Assembly: GCA_026388365.1 (NCBI GenBank)
Contig: JAPLJW010000214.1
Location: 1 to 22,181, forward strand
Source of the DNA: Deltaproteobacteria bacterium
Lineage (GTDB): Bacteria; Desulfobacterota; Syntrophia; Syntrophales; UBA5619
Direction of reading: 5' to 3'
Length of the DNA stretch: 22,181 nucleotides
Every line of letters begins with the position of its first letter. The stretch's first letter is position 1. The translations under genes and the position numbers were made by a program. Positions 13,983 through 21,136 of this stretch are shown piece after piece. The notes under the pieces are model-generated. The model saw only the letters and a program-made list of their open reading frames with translations, was not told the DNA's origin and searched no databases.

Positions 13983-15245
13983 TCACGGCATCGGGAAGAC
14001 GGGTTTGATCCCCTTCCGGGCGACCGGCCATACGGTGACGCGTTCCATGGTACCGTTGACGTCACGGAACTGCACCAGGACGATTCCGGCGTTTTTGTTC
14101 TGGCCGGTCTGGTCAAAGGTCACGCAGTCATACGACAGGATGTCGATTCCCAGTTTTCCCTGTCCCACGCAGAGGTTGGTTGCGGCCAACGCGTCCCGGA
14201 GTTTTTTAGGATCCGTGGATTTCGCACGCTCCAAGGCATCGGCGATCACATAGACCGATGAAAAGGCATCAACGGACTCGCCTGCCAGATCAATCTTATG
14301 CAGATCCTTGAATTCCTTGTTGAGTGCGGGGATCTGGGGCCTGTTCAGGTCGGTCTCCCATTCCACAACGTCGAACATGTTCTCACAGTTTTTACCCGTG
14401 GTCTGCCTGAACGAGGGGTCGGCATGGCCGCCACCGGTACCAATGATGGCCTTGGCCTTTACCTGGTATGTAGCCATGGTGTTGGTGAGCAGGATGGCAT
14501 CGGCTGCATTGCTGGTGAGCAGGAGGACATCGGGTTTGGCGGCCTTGATCTTCATAACCACCGGGGTCAGGTCGCTTGCCGTGCTGGGATAAGGCTCATC
14601 CAGAACGATCTTGTAACCGAACTGGGCGGCAAGCTTGGTCCACTGCTCCTTCATGCCGGAGCCCCAATCGCCGTTCTCATAGACAAAGGCAATCGTCGAA
14701 AGCTCTGTCTTTGTAGCCTTTTTCATGTCATCGAGGAACCGGAACTGGTCACGGGCCCACCAGCTGTCCTTGGCGGCGATGCGGAAGGTGTATTTGAAGC
14801 CGCGTTCCGTGATGGCGTCATTGACCGAGACCGGTACAACGTACGGGATGCCGTAGCGTTCCGCCACCTGGGTGGACGGCTTTGTGACCGCCGAGTTCCA
14901 GGCGCCGGAGATGAGGACCACCTTGTCGGTGTTGATGAGCTGCTCAGCGGCGGTGGCCCCGACATTCGGGTCGCCCTTGCTGTCCGTGAAGATGTTTACG
15001 AGCTTTGCCCCGCCCAGGGCCTTGATGCCGCCGGCCTTGTTAATTTTTTCGGTGGCCAGCTCAATGGCCCACTGATTCTGAATACCCACCGATGCTGAAG
15101 GGCCGGACAAGGGAAGGATATTCCCGATCTTAACCTCTTTCGCACCTGCTGCCATCACCGATGTCCCTGATACGAACACCAGTGCGCAGGCAAGGGCGAA
15201 AACCATGATACTCAGTTTGGCAAGCCGGAAAGTTCTCTTTTTCAT
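13983..15245 (-). CDS. livK: branched-chain amino acid ABC transporter, periplasmic binding protein LivK
   Basis: This 420-residue periplasmic substrate-binding protein belongs to the LivJ/LivK (type I periplasmic) family. A signal peptide covers about residues 1-33 (basic MKKRTFRLAK, then a hydrophobic core, probable cleavage after SVMA or AAGA). The mature part opens with VKIGNILPLSGPSASVGIQNQWAIELA, continues with TDSKGDPNVGATAAEQLIN and LISGAWNSAVTKP, and includes IAFVYENGDWGSG. The ATG at 15245 follows AAAGGAGGAGTGGT. It is the first gene of livKHMGF-aor. The ligand could be branched-chain or other amino acids or amides; the family is broad. Confidence 0.93.
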   Translation of the reverse strand: MKKRTFRLAKLSIMVFALACALVFVSGTSVMAAGAKEVKIGNILPLSGPSASVGIQNQWAIELATEKINKAGGIKALGGAKLVNIFTDSKGDPNVGATAAEQLINTDKVVLISGAWNSAVTKPSTQVAERYGIPYVVPVSVNDAITERGFKYTFRIAAKDSWWARDQFRFLDDMKKATKTELSTIAFVYENGDWGSGMKEQWTKLAAQFGYKIVLDEPYPSTASDLTPVVMKIKAAKPDVLLLTSNAADAILLTNTMATYQVKAKAIIGTGGGHADPSFRQTTGKNCENMFDVVEWETDLNRPQIPALNKEFKDLHKIDLAGESVDAFSSVYVIADALERAKSTDPKKLRDALAATNLCVGQGKLGIDILSYDCVTFDQTGQNKNAGIVLVQFRDVNGTMERVTVWPVARKGIKPVFPMP

Positions 15246-15572
15246 ACCACTCCTCCTTTGGTTTTGTTTGTATTCTCTCCCACCATGGGAACGTTCTCTT
15301 TTTATAGTAACCCCCATGCCCGGGCGCGGGCACAACGAAACATGAAAATCCCCCCCGTGCCCCCCTTTAGCAAAGGGAGGTTGGGGGGATTTTCATATAA
15401 ACCTCATAGAGAACAGGTTCAATATGCACCCCGCCTATTTCTTCTTTTTCAATGATGCAAGGGCGTCATCAAGGATGGATAAGCCCTTTTCCTTCCATGG
15501 TAACCCGGCCGTTCTCCAGGGCATGGAGTTATTTACCTGTCTTTTACCCGGGGCTGGCGAGGGAGTACCCTT
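15246..15572. other. 327-base intergenic region between the opine-type dehydrogenase and livK
   Basis: No credible gene is seen here. It holds the palindromic element at 15342-15396 and, nearer livK, an A/T-rich TTACTATAAAAAG on the minus strand that could serve as a -10 region, though no matching -35 is visible. CCATG (15498-15502) and CATGG (15523-15527) face each other closer to the dehydrogenase. The liv operon promoter must lie in this stretch or further upstream, but I cannot place it with confidence. Confidence 0.5.
15342..15396. repeat. palindromic intergenic repeat (MITE/REP-like)
   Basis: ATGAAAATCCCCCC (15342-15355) and GGGGGGATTTTCAT (15383-15396) are perfect 14-base inverted copies. 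A nested CCCTTT (15363-15368)/AAAGGG (15372-15377) stem lies inside. The 55-base unit can fold in either strand and lies between two operons, where it might also act as a two-way terminator. The C-run, CCCTTT-loop-AAAGGG, G-run arrangement is like dispersed repeats common in deltaproteobacterial genomes (recalled, not searched). Confidence 0.7.
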
Positions 15573-16682
15573 CTAAGGGAGGTCTCCCGTATTCACATAC
15601 GAGACCAGTTGCCCGGCCGTCAGGTGCCCGAGCCCGAGGTTCTTCAACGTTCGTCCATCCCGAAAATAATCGATCCCATGGATCGAGGACGCGATGTGAA
15701 CGAATGCATCAATCAGAGGGGTGTCCACCCCGGCGAGATCGCCCAAGTCCGCCCAGGTCACCAGACCATAGGCAATGTCCTCCGTTATGAACCGGTTGTG
15801 GAGATCGGCAGGGGCTTTCATAGGCGCGAATACTTCGCTGTGTTGATATTGATCATACAGATCCGTCCCCGGATGGGTATAGCCGAGCATGACCAACCGC
15901 TCGGCCGTGGAGATCTCAGATAGCCCGTAGACACGGATGATGGCCATCCGCTCCCGGTCCATATCCTCCATAACCCTGGCAACGGCAGGAGTGATTCCTT
16001 CCTTGTAATGAAGATAGTCCCCTTTGGTGAACTCGATCCGCCCTGTGTTCAGGATAGCCGCCGTCGGGTGGCTCACCGGGTTCCCATTGTTCATGGCCGT
16101 ATCCAGGATATTCTTGACCCTGACTGCCGCCGGGAACATCTTCTGGAACTGTGCCAGCATTTCATCCGTTTTCGTGGCGGGAAACGCAGCGAAAAAGATG
16201 GCCTTCACATCCAGCAACACATTGATGACACCCGGTTCAGCCAAGCGGGCGCCATAGGGAAGGGTCGCCGTTTCGGCCCAGTCGATTGCTGCCGTGACGT
16301 TCCTGTCTCTGAAAACGTTCATGAATTCGAACAACCCACCCGTTGAGCCGGGGTTCAGAATGATCGACTGTCCGTCCCGAACATGCGGGGAGCACATTTC
16401 CGCTATCCTGTGGTGCGCATACGTGGGGACGACAGGCATGATGCAGTCCGCATCCGCAAAAGCCTCGCGGGCATCCGTGGTGAAATTCCGGATTTTCACA
16501 AATTGCTCATTCGTGCCCCGCCGAATCAGTATACCGCCTTTTCTGGCGATGGCCTCCAGGTTGGTTTTAAACTCGGGCAGTTCATAAAGCGTGACTGCAT
16601 AACCGCGGAGGGTCAGGTCAGCGGCAGCTCCGTGGGCACCATTTCCCGTTCCCATCACGGTAATATTATTTATTTTTTTCAT
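15573..16682 (-). CDS. NAD(P)-dependent octopine/nopaline-type (opine) dehydrogenase
   Basis: This 369-residue enzyme is of the opine dehydrogenase family, which reversibly joins an amino group to a 2-oxoacid with NAD(P)H or splits such N-(carboxyalkyl) amino acids. The Rossmann domain has INNITVMGTGNGAHGAAADL (GTGNGAHG at about residues 11-18) and IILNPGSTGGLFEF. The C-terminal octopine-dehydrogenase domain contains MNNGNPVSHPTAAILNTG, with H205 at the position of the catalytic histidine of the family. The ATG at 16682 has TGGAGG upstream; the longer frame to 16736 is unneeded. It is the last gene of the sigma-54 operon, after the ABC importer. Substrates are not predictable from sequence. 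Cleavage of an imported opine-like compound is the attractive reading; synthesis is also possible. Confidence 0.85.
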   Translation of the reverse strand: MKKINNITVMGTGNGAHGAAADLTLRGYAVTLYELPEFKTNLEAIARKGGILIRRGTNEQFVKIRNFTTDAREAFADADCIMPVVPTYAHHRIAEMCSPHVRDGQSIILNPGSTGGLFEFMNVFRDRNVTAAIDWAETATLPYGARLAEPGVINVLLDVKAIFFAAFPATKTDEMLAQFQKMFPAAVRVKNILDTAMNNGNPVSHPTAAILNTGRIEFTKGDYLHYKEGITPAVARVMEDMDRERMAIIRVYGLSEISTAERLVMLGYTHPGTDLYDQYQHSEVFAPMKAPADLHNRFITEDIAYGLVTWADLGDLAGVDTPLIDAFVHIASSIHGIDYFRDGRTLKNLGLGHLTAGQLVSYVNTGDLP

Positions 16683-16777
16683 ATTCTGCCTCCAGACAAT
16701 TTGGCAGATAAACGGGTAATCTCTGCCTGAAAACATGGGTCGCCGGCAAGAAAAACGACCATCTCTTTCCTGAACAT
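16679..16777 (-). CDS. possible 32-residue ORF coupled to the opine-type dehydrogenase
   Basis: A short frame encodes MFRKEMVVFLAGDPCFQAEI followed by TRLSAKLSGGRI. Its ATG (16777) has AAAAGGGA seven bases upstream. Its TGA overlaps the dehydrogenase ATG as ATGA, the usual sign of translational coupling. It occupies most of the 128-base gap after the ATPase gene. I do not recognise a family, and the length is too short to judge coding character, so chance is a real alternative. Confidence 0.3.
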   Translation of the reverse strand: MFRKEMVVFLAGDPCFQAEITRLSAKLSGGRI

Positions 16778-16810
16778 CAGACCGTCCCTTTTATGCCGGC
16801 AGGGATCGAA

Positions 16811-17542
16811 TCATTCAGCATGTGTGACCCGGCGCAGGAATTCTCGGGTCCTTTCCTCCCGAGGATTCGTGAGCACCTCTTTAGGAGAGCCTTCCTCAAG
16901 AATGACCCCTCCATCCAAGAAGACGACCCGGTCGGCAACCTCTTTGGCAAAGGCCATTTCATGCGTGACAACCAGCATGGTCATGCCCTGCTCGGCTAGA
17001 ATCCGCATGACATTCAACACCTCACCCACCAGTTCCGGATCAAGCGCGCTGGTCGGCTCATCGAAGAGAATCGCCATGGGTTGCATGGCCAATGCCCGGG
17101 CAATGGCCACACGCTGCATCTGGCCACCGGAGAGCTGGGCAGGGTAAGCGTTCGCCTTGTTTGCCAGGCCGACTTGTTTCAGAAGTTCCTGGGCTCGGCT
17201 GGCTGCCTGGTTGCGTTCTTCCTTCTTTACGTAGATAGGTCCTTCCATGACGTTTTCCAGGACCGTCCGATGGGGGAACAGGTGAAAACGCTGAAAAACC
17301 ATCGTGACACGGGTGCGGACCCCGATAATATCCTTGGTGTCGCGATTCGCCAGTTTCCCTTCAACAAGTATCTCCCCGCTGTCGTAGCTTTCCAGTCCGT
17401 TGATGCAGCGCAGGATCGTCGATTTACCGGAGCCGGAAGGTCCGATGATGCAAAGCACCTCCCCCTGGGTCACCTCGATTGAAACGCCCCGGAGCACTTC
17501 ATTGGCGCCAAATGCCTTGTGCAGATTCCTGATACTGATCAT
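16811..17542 (-). CDS. polar amino acid ABC transporter, ATPase (GlnQ/HisP type)
   Basis: This 243-residue ABC ATPase has Walker [10 protein letters not shown] (about residues 34-42), the Q-loop [20 protein letters not shown], signature [15 protein letters not shown], Walker [21 protein letters not shown] and switch [10 protein letters not shown]. These match the polar amino acid uptake (PAAT) subgroup. Its ATG overlaps the permease TGA (ATGA), so the two are translationally coupled, with AAGAGG upstream. It works at the cytoplasmic face of the inner membrane with the permease at 17539-18192. Confidence 0.95.
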   Translation of the reverse strand: MISIRNLHKAFGANEVLRGVSIEVTQGEVLCIIGPSGSGKSTILRCINGLESYDSGEILVEGKLANRDTKDIIGVRTRVTMVFQRFHLFPHRTVLENVMEGPIYVKKEERNQAASRAQELLKQVGLANKANAYPAQLSGGQMQRVAIARALAMQPMAILFDEPTSALDPELVGEVLNVMRILAEQGMTMLVVTHEMAFAKEVADRVVFLDGGVILEEGSPKEVLTNPREERTREFLRRVTHAE

Positions 17543-18192
17543 TTTTTCGAAAACCTCTTTTCAAGTTTCGAAACCAGGAAAATAAGGGGGAGACTCATCA
17601 CCAGGTAGGCAATTGCTCCCAGCGTGAAGACGGTCATGTTTTTGAAGGTTGAGGCCGCGATCAGCTTGCTCGCCAGGGACAGCTCCGCGACGGTGATCGC
17701 CGATGTTTGGGATGAATCCTTCAGAAGCATGATCAGGTTATTCCCATAGGGTGGGAGGGCAATTTGGAATGCCTGGGGTAGGATGACCCGGGTCATGACG
17801 AGACGTCGGGTCATCCCCAGGGATTGGGCCGCTTCTATCTGCCCCACATCAATGGCCTCGATGCCCGCACGGAAAACCTCCGACATGTAAGCGGAGTATG
17901 CGATTCCAAGACCGATGATTCCCGCCTGCATGGCATTAAGCTGGATACCGATGTCGGGAAGGACAAAGTAGATATAGAACAGCTGCACCAAGATCGGTAT
18001 TCCGCGGATGATGTTCACAATGGTTGTGCTGATCCGGATCAGAACCTTGAAGTGAGACGTCCGCATGAGTGCCCAAATCAGGCCGAGAACGGTTGAGAGC
18101 AGTAGGGCCCCAATGGTAACAAGCACCGTGATCGCTGCTCCTTCAAGGAGTATGGGCGCGAATTCCGCCGCGTCCTTCCAAAATGTCGGCAT
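17539..18192 (-). CDS. polar amino acid ABC transporter, permease
   Basis: This 217-residue inner-membrane permease of the HisM/GlnP type has about five hydrophobic segments: [22 protein letters not shown] first, then [13 protein letters not shown] with the RGIPILVQL motif, and [20 protein letters not shown] last. The ATPase-contact (EAA) loop reads [20 protein letters not shown]. Only one permease gene is present, so the channel is probably a homodimer as in glutamine-type systems. It starts 36 bases after the binding-protein stop with GGGGAAAA upstream. Confidence 0.94.
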   Translation of the reverse strand: MPTFWKDAAEFAPILLEGAAITVLVTIGALLLSTVLGLIWALMRTSHFKVLIRISTTIVNIIRGIPILVQLFYIYFVLPDIGIQLNAMQAGIIGLGIAYSAYMSEVFRAGIEAIDVGQIEAAQSLGMTRRLVMTRVILPQAFQIALPPYGNNLIMLLKDSSQTSAITVAELSLASKLIAASTFKNMTVFTLGAIAYLVMSLPLIFLVSKLEKRFSKK

Positions 18193-18228
18193 ACATTTTC
18201 CCCGACTAATCGGCTCAGATTGAGGCGG

Positions 18229-18981
18229 CTACTTGAGGCCCCATTTGGCTAGAATATTTTCCATCGTGCCGTTCGTCTGCAGCTTGGAGAGGGACTTGTT
18301 GATTTTCTCAAGCTTTTCTTTGTCACCCTTGTTCACAGCCATTCCTATGCTGACGGTCAGAAGCGGTTTGATGCCCTTCACCATACGCACGCCCTTGTGC
18401 ACCCCTTGTGCAATCTGGTATGCGACGATAGGATAATCGCCAAAGCATGCCTTTATGCGTCCTAGGCTGACGTCGCGTATGGCGTCGGCCATTGAGTCAT
18501 ACGCGCGCACTTCTTTAAAGATTCCAGTTTTCTTCAGCGGTTCCTGCCATACGGTTCCCACCTGAACCCCGACGATCTCACCCTTGAATTCATCGTAGGA
18601 TTTGTAATCCTTTGCGTCCTTGTCGCTGACGACGACCCCTTCGCCGTACATGTAGACAGGGACTGAAAAATCCACCACCTCCGCGCGCTGCGGTGTAATA
18701 CCGAGGGCGCAGGAGATAATGTCGATCTTGTTGGTCTGAAGGGACGGTATGAGGGTATTGAATGGCATGCCCTGGATGTCCACCGTAAAGCCCTGATCCT
18801 TGGCGACCTCTTTGATCAGGTCTACCATCACGCCCTGGATCGAGTTCGTTTTCGTATCCAGAAACGTAAAGGGAACCCCGGTTGGCGTTGCGCCGACCTT
18901 GTAATTCTGGGCCCATGCAACTTGGGTGATGGAGATCATGAGCAACACTACGATCAATCCTTTCCACATTTTTGATGACAT
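18229..18981 (-). CDS. polar amino acid ABC transporter, periplasmic binding protein (SBP family 3)
   Basis: This 250-residue secreted binding protein has a signal peptide MSSKMWKGLIVVLLMISITQ with likely cleavage after VAWA (about residue 24). The mature domain begins YKVGATPTGVPFTF and has SIQGVMVDLIKEVAKDQGF, MPFNTLIPSLQTNKIDIISC and GITPQRAEVVDFSVPVY, the classic family 3 sequence. No arginine follows the usual GxxGI motif pattern clearly enough to name the ligand. The ATG at 18981 has AAAGGAG ten bases upstream. It is preceded by a 134-base gap after the small unknown gene, within the same apparent operon. Confidence 0.94.
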   Translation of the reverse strand: MSSKMWKGLIVVLLMISITQVAWAQNYKVGATPTGVPFTFLDTKTNSIQGVMVDLIKEVAKDQGFTVDIQGMPFNTLIPSLQTNKIDIISCALGITPQRAEVVDFSVPVYMYGEGVVVSDKDAKDYKSYDEFKGEIVGVQVGTVWQEPLKKTGIFKEVRAYDSMADAIRDVSLGRIKACFGDYPIVAYQIAQGVHKGVRMVKGIKPLLTVSIGMAVNKGDKEKLEKINKSLSKLQTNGTMENILAKWGLK

Positions 18982-19115
18982 GTCTTTAATCTCCTTTTAT
19001 TATGATATGGCACCCCTCCGGAATGCCTTCTTGATGATGAATTCGAGGCATGCAATCGCCTTCACCGATGTTCAATGCCTTGTTCATCTCCTAAAACAAA
19101 AACCCTCTTTTCGAT

Positions 19116-19475
19116 CTAATCTTCCGGCCGGCCTTTTCCGGCTGGAGCGAGCGATTCCTGAATCGGACGGCGCCGGTACACATAGATCGTACGATTCCGG
19201 GCGCCCGCTAAGGCGAGGAAATCGTTCATCACATCGTCCACCTTGTCCGCTTCCAGCTTCACGAGAAAGAAAACCCGTCCATCCCCGGGCTCGCGGTGGA
19301 TGTCACAGCCGATAATTCCCCTGTCCCGGAAACGCTCGACGGCTTCCGCGACCTCCGCCAGCACCGTGGCCCTCTCCGGTCCGGTGTGGGTCTCTATGAT
19401 CAGGTACGAGCCGTCCGGGTCAAGCCCCTTCTTGATGGCATCCATACCCGATGGCTTGGCCTTCGGGTCTTCCAT
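19116..19475 (-). CDS. small unrecognised protein, possible ferredoxin-like (ACT-type) fold
   Basis: This 119-residue soluble protein has no family I can name. After a charged start (MEDPKAKPSGMDAIKKG), residues about 22-100 alternate as beta-alpha-beta-beta-alpha-beta: SYLIIETHTG, a helix in ERATVLAEVAEAVERFRDRG, IIGCDIHREPG, RVFFLVKLE, a helix in KVDDVMNDFLALAG and TIYVYRR. That order is what ACT-like and other ferredoxin-like regulatory domains show, so amino-acid sensing or a small dimeric partner is a guess. The Shine-Dalgarno TAGGAGG overlaps the stop codon of the aminotransferase seven bases upstream, so it is translated with that gene. It sits between the aminotransferase and the importer. 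Confidence 0.7.
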   Translation of the reverse strand: MEDPKAKPSGMDAIKKGLDPDGSYLIIETHTGPERATVLAEVAEAVERFRDRGIIGCDIHREPGDGRVFFLVKLEADKVDDVMNDFLALAGARNRTIYVYRRRPIQESLAPAGKGRPED

Positions 19476-19482
19476 GACCCTC

Positions 19483-20793
19483 CTACCTGCCGAGGGATTT
19501 CAAGCCATCCGCCAGGATGGCAAGTCCCCGTTCCAACTGTTCATCCGTGATTATCAGGGGCATAAGGGTTCGGATCACGTTGCCGAAGGTGCCGCAGGAG
19601 AGGAGCAGCAGCCCCTTCTCGAAGCAGGTCTTCACCAGGGCCTTGGCCTCGTCCGCCGCCGGCTCCTTGGTCTTTCGATCCCGAACCAGCTCCAGGGCGA
19701 GCATGGGACCCTTGCCCCGGACATCGCCGATGATCTCGAAGCGGGACTGGAGTTCGTCGAAACGCTTCCGCAGTTTCTCCCCGAGGGCCTGCGCCCTGGC
19801 GAGGATATTTTCCTCCTCGAAAACATTCATGACGGCGAGACCGGCCCGGCAGGCCACGGGATTGGCCCCGAAGGTCCCGCCAATACCCGAAGGATGAACG
19901 GAATCCATGATCTCGGCCCGGCCGACCACGGCACACAGGGGCATTCCTCCAGCAAAGCTCTTGCCCACGGTGATGAGGTCCGGTTCCACGCCCCAGTGTT
20001 CGATGGCGAACATCTTCCCCGTCCGCCCCATGCCGGACTGGATCTCGTCGGCAATGAAAAGGATCCCGTTGTCCTTGCAGATTTTGGCAACCTTGGGGAA
20101 ATATTCCGGCGGCGGGGTCATAAAGCCCCCCTCGCCCTGGACCGGTTCGGCGATGAGGGCGGCCACGGTTTCGGAGGCCACGTGGTTGATGAAAAAGTTC
20201 TTCAGGTGGTCCGCGCAGGCCACACCGCAGGCGGGATAGGTGAGGCCGAAGGAGCACCGGTAACAATAGGCGTAGGGCACGTGGTAGATTTCCGGGGCGA
20301 AAGGGCCGAAACCGAACTTGTAGGGCTTGACCTTGCTGGTGAGGCTCATGGTGAGAAGAGTTCGGCCGTGATAAGCGTTCTCGCAGGCGATAATGGCCGT
20401 ACGCTTCGTGGAATACCGTGCGATCTTCACGGCATTTTCCACCGCCTCAGCGCCGGAATTGATGAAGAGAGTCATGGAAGGCGCCGGTACGGGTGCAACA
20501 GCGCATAGCTTCTCGGCAAGGCTCACAGCCGGCTCATAGGGAAGGATCATGAAACACGTATGGGTGAATTTCGCAGCCTGATCCTGGATGGCCGCGACGA
20601 CCTTCGGATGGGAGTGTCCGACGTTCATGACGCCGATGCCGCCGGCGAAATCGATGTATTCCCTTCCTTCCACGTCACGAACGACGGCGCCCTGTGCCGA
20701 TGCGACATAACAGGAATGAAGGCTCGCGTGGCCTTGGGGGATGAACCGGCTGCGCAACCGGTGTATCTCTTCGTTTTTTGCAACAGTGCCCAT
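19483..20793 (-). CDS. class III (4-aminobutyrate-type) PLP-dependent aminotransferase
   Basis: This 436-residue aminotransferase is of the 4-aminobutyrate/ornithine subgroup and moves an omega-amino group to a 2-oxoacid. FINSGAEAVENAVKIAR (about residues 110-126) and CENAYHGRT contact the cofactor, IADEIQSGMGRTGK supplies D249 for the pyridine nitrogen, and K278 in TVGKSFAGGMP is the Schiff-base lysine. An insertion reads AYCYRCSFGLTYPACGVACA, with cysteines 177, 180, 188 and 193; mammalian GABA aminotransferase binds a [2Fe-2S] cluster through a C-x2-C at a comparable place. The ATG at 20793 is supported by AAGGAGGTTATC; the longer frame to 20889 would contain the promoter. It is the first gene of the sigma-54 operon. 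GABA is a candidate substrate, not proven. Confidence 0.92.
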   Translation of the reverse strand: MGTVAKNEEIHRLRSRFIPQGHASLHSCYVASAQGAVVRDVEGREYIDFAGGIGVMNVGHSHPKVVAAIQDQAAKFTHTCFMILPYEPAVSLAEKLCAVAPVPAPSMTLFINSGAEAVENAVKIARYSTKRTAIIACENAYHGRTLLTMSLTSKVKPYKFGFGPFAPEIYHVPYAYCYRCSFGLTYPACGVACADHLKNFFINHVASETVAALIAEPVQGEGGFMTPPPEYFPKVAKICKDNGILFIADEIQSGMGRTGKMFAIEHWGVEPDLITVGKSFAGGMPLCAVVGRAEIMDSVHPSGIGGTFGANPVACRAGLAVMNVFEEENILARAQALGEKLRKRFDELQSRFEIIGDVRGKGPMLALELVRDRKTKEPAADEAKALVKTCFEKGLLLLSCGTFGNVIRTLMPLIITDEQLERGLAILADGLKSLGR

Positions 20794-20862
20794 GATAACC
20801 TCCTTCTGCAAACCCATAAGGAATGATCCAATGCGCTGTAACGGGTCGTTATGGCGCTTACC

Positions 20863-20879
20863 AGCAAGAGACGGGCCAA
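20863..20879 (-). promoter_or_regulatory. sigma-54 (RpoN) promoter for the aminotransferase/ABC/opine dehydrogenase operon
   Basis: Minus-strand TTGGCCCG-TCTC-TTGCT differs from the consensus YTGGCACG-N4-TTGCW at one base. The invariant GG (20877-20876) and GC (20865-20864) are ten bases apart, as required. The predicted start near 20852 gives a leader of about 59 bases to the ATG at 20793. A sigma-54 activator gene lies directly upstream, which supports the call. Confidence 0.8.
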
Positions 20880-20950
20880 ATAGTCTCAAGGCTCTATTCC
20901 GTTGTTATGAAAGATGTTTTTTAAAAGATGTCCTCCCCCCGAGAAACCGA

Positions 20951-20998
20951 TCGATTCATAAACGGATCAATATCGATATAATTACATTATCTTTCGAT
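20951..20998. promoter_or_regulatory. candidate upstream activator sites (phased TCGAT motifs)
   Basis: TCGAT occurs at 20951-20955, 20973-20977 and 20994-20998, i.e. at steps of 22 and 21 bases, about two helical turns. The array is roughly 75-120 bases upstream of the -24 element, the normal place for binding of a sigma-54 activator. The motif is short and no protein-DNA data exist here. Confidence 0.3.
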
Positions 20999-21070
20999 TG
21001 GTTACCCATATTATATGCGGATGGATCAGCCGGACGATCTCGGGGTACATCCCGTGAACCCGGTACCATT

Positions 21071-21094
21071 GGGTAGAAGGCATCACGTCTACCC
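21071..21094. repeat. inverted repeat GGGTAGA-N10-TCTACCC
   Basis: Perfect 7-base arms (21071-21077 and 21088-21094) are separated by 10 bases. It lies about 40 bases after the activator gene stop and about 195 bases upstream of the sigma-54 promoter. It could be a transcript-end hairpin (no U-run follows) or an activator site. Confidence 0.4.
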
Positions 21095-21136
21095 CCCCCT
21101 CCCCCAATTTGCCCGAAAGTCCATGCAAAGAACGAT

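Larger units (their letters stand above)
20794..21136. other. 343-base regulatory intergenic region between activator gene and aminotransferase
   Basis: No gene is seen here. From left to right it holds the aminotransferase leader, the sigma-54 promoter (20863-20879), an A/T-rich segment (about 20901-21020) with three TCGAT motifs spaced 22 and 21 bases apart, and an inverted repeat at 21071-21094. This is the usual layout of a sigma-54 control region with upstream activator sites. Confidence 0.55.

Noticed and set aside
15270..15310. Liv operon promoter with TATAAA-like -10
   Set aside because: No acceptable -35 at 16-18 bases and no sigma-54 GG-N10-GC; too weak to annotate as a promoter.
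18986..19087. 33-residue ORF just before the family 3 binding-protein gene
   Set aside because: Its only Shine-Dalgarno-like AGGAG abuts the ATG with no spacing, and the sequence shows no recognisable feature; probably chance.
19243..20508. 421-residue plus-strand frame opposite the aminotransferase
   Set aside because: Shadow of a conserved gene with all catalytic residues; no domain seen in the antisense protein.
20960..20985. IHF site in the A/T-rich part of the sigma-54 control region
   Set aside because: GATCAA is present but the required downstream TTR is missing, so the match to the consensus is inadequate.
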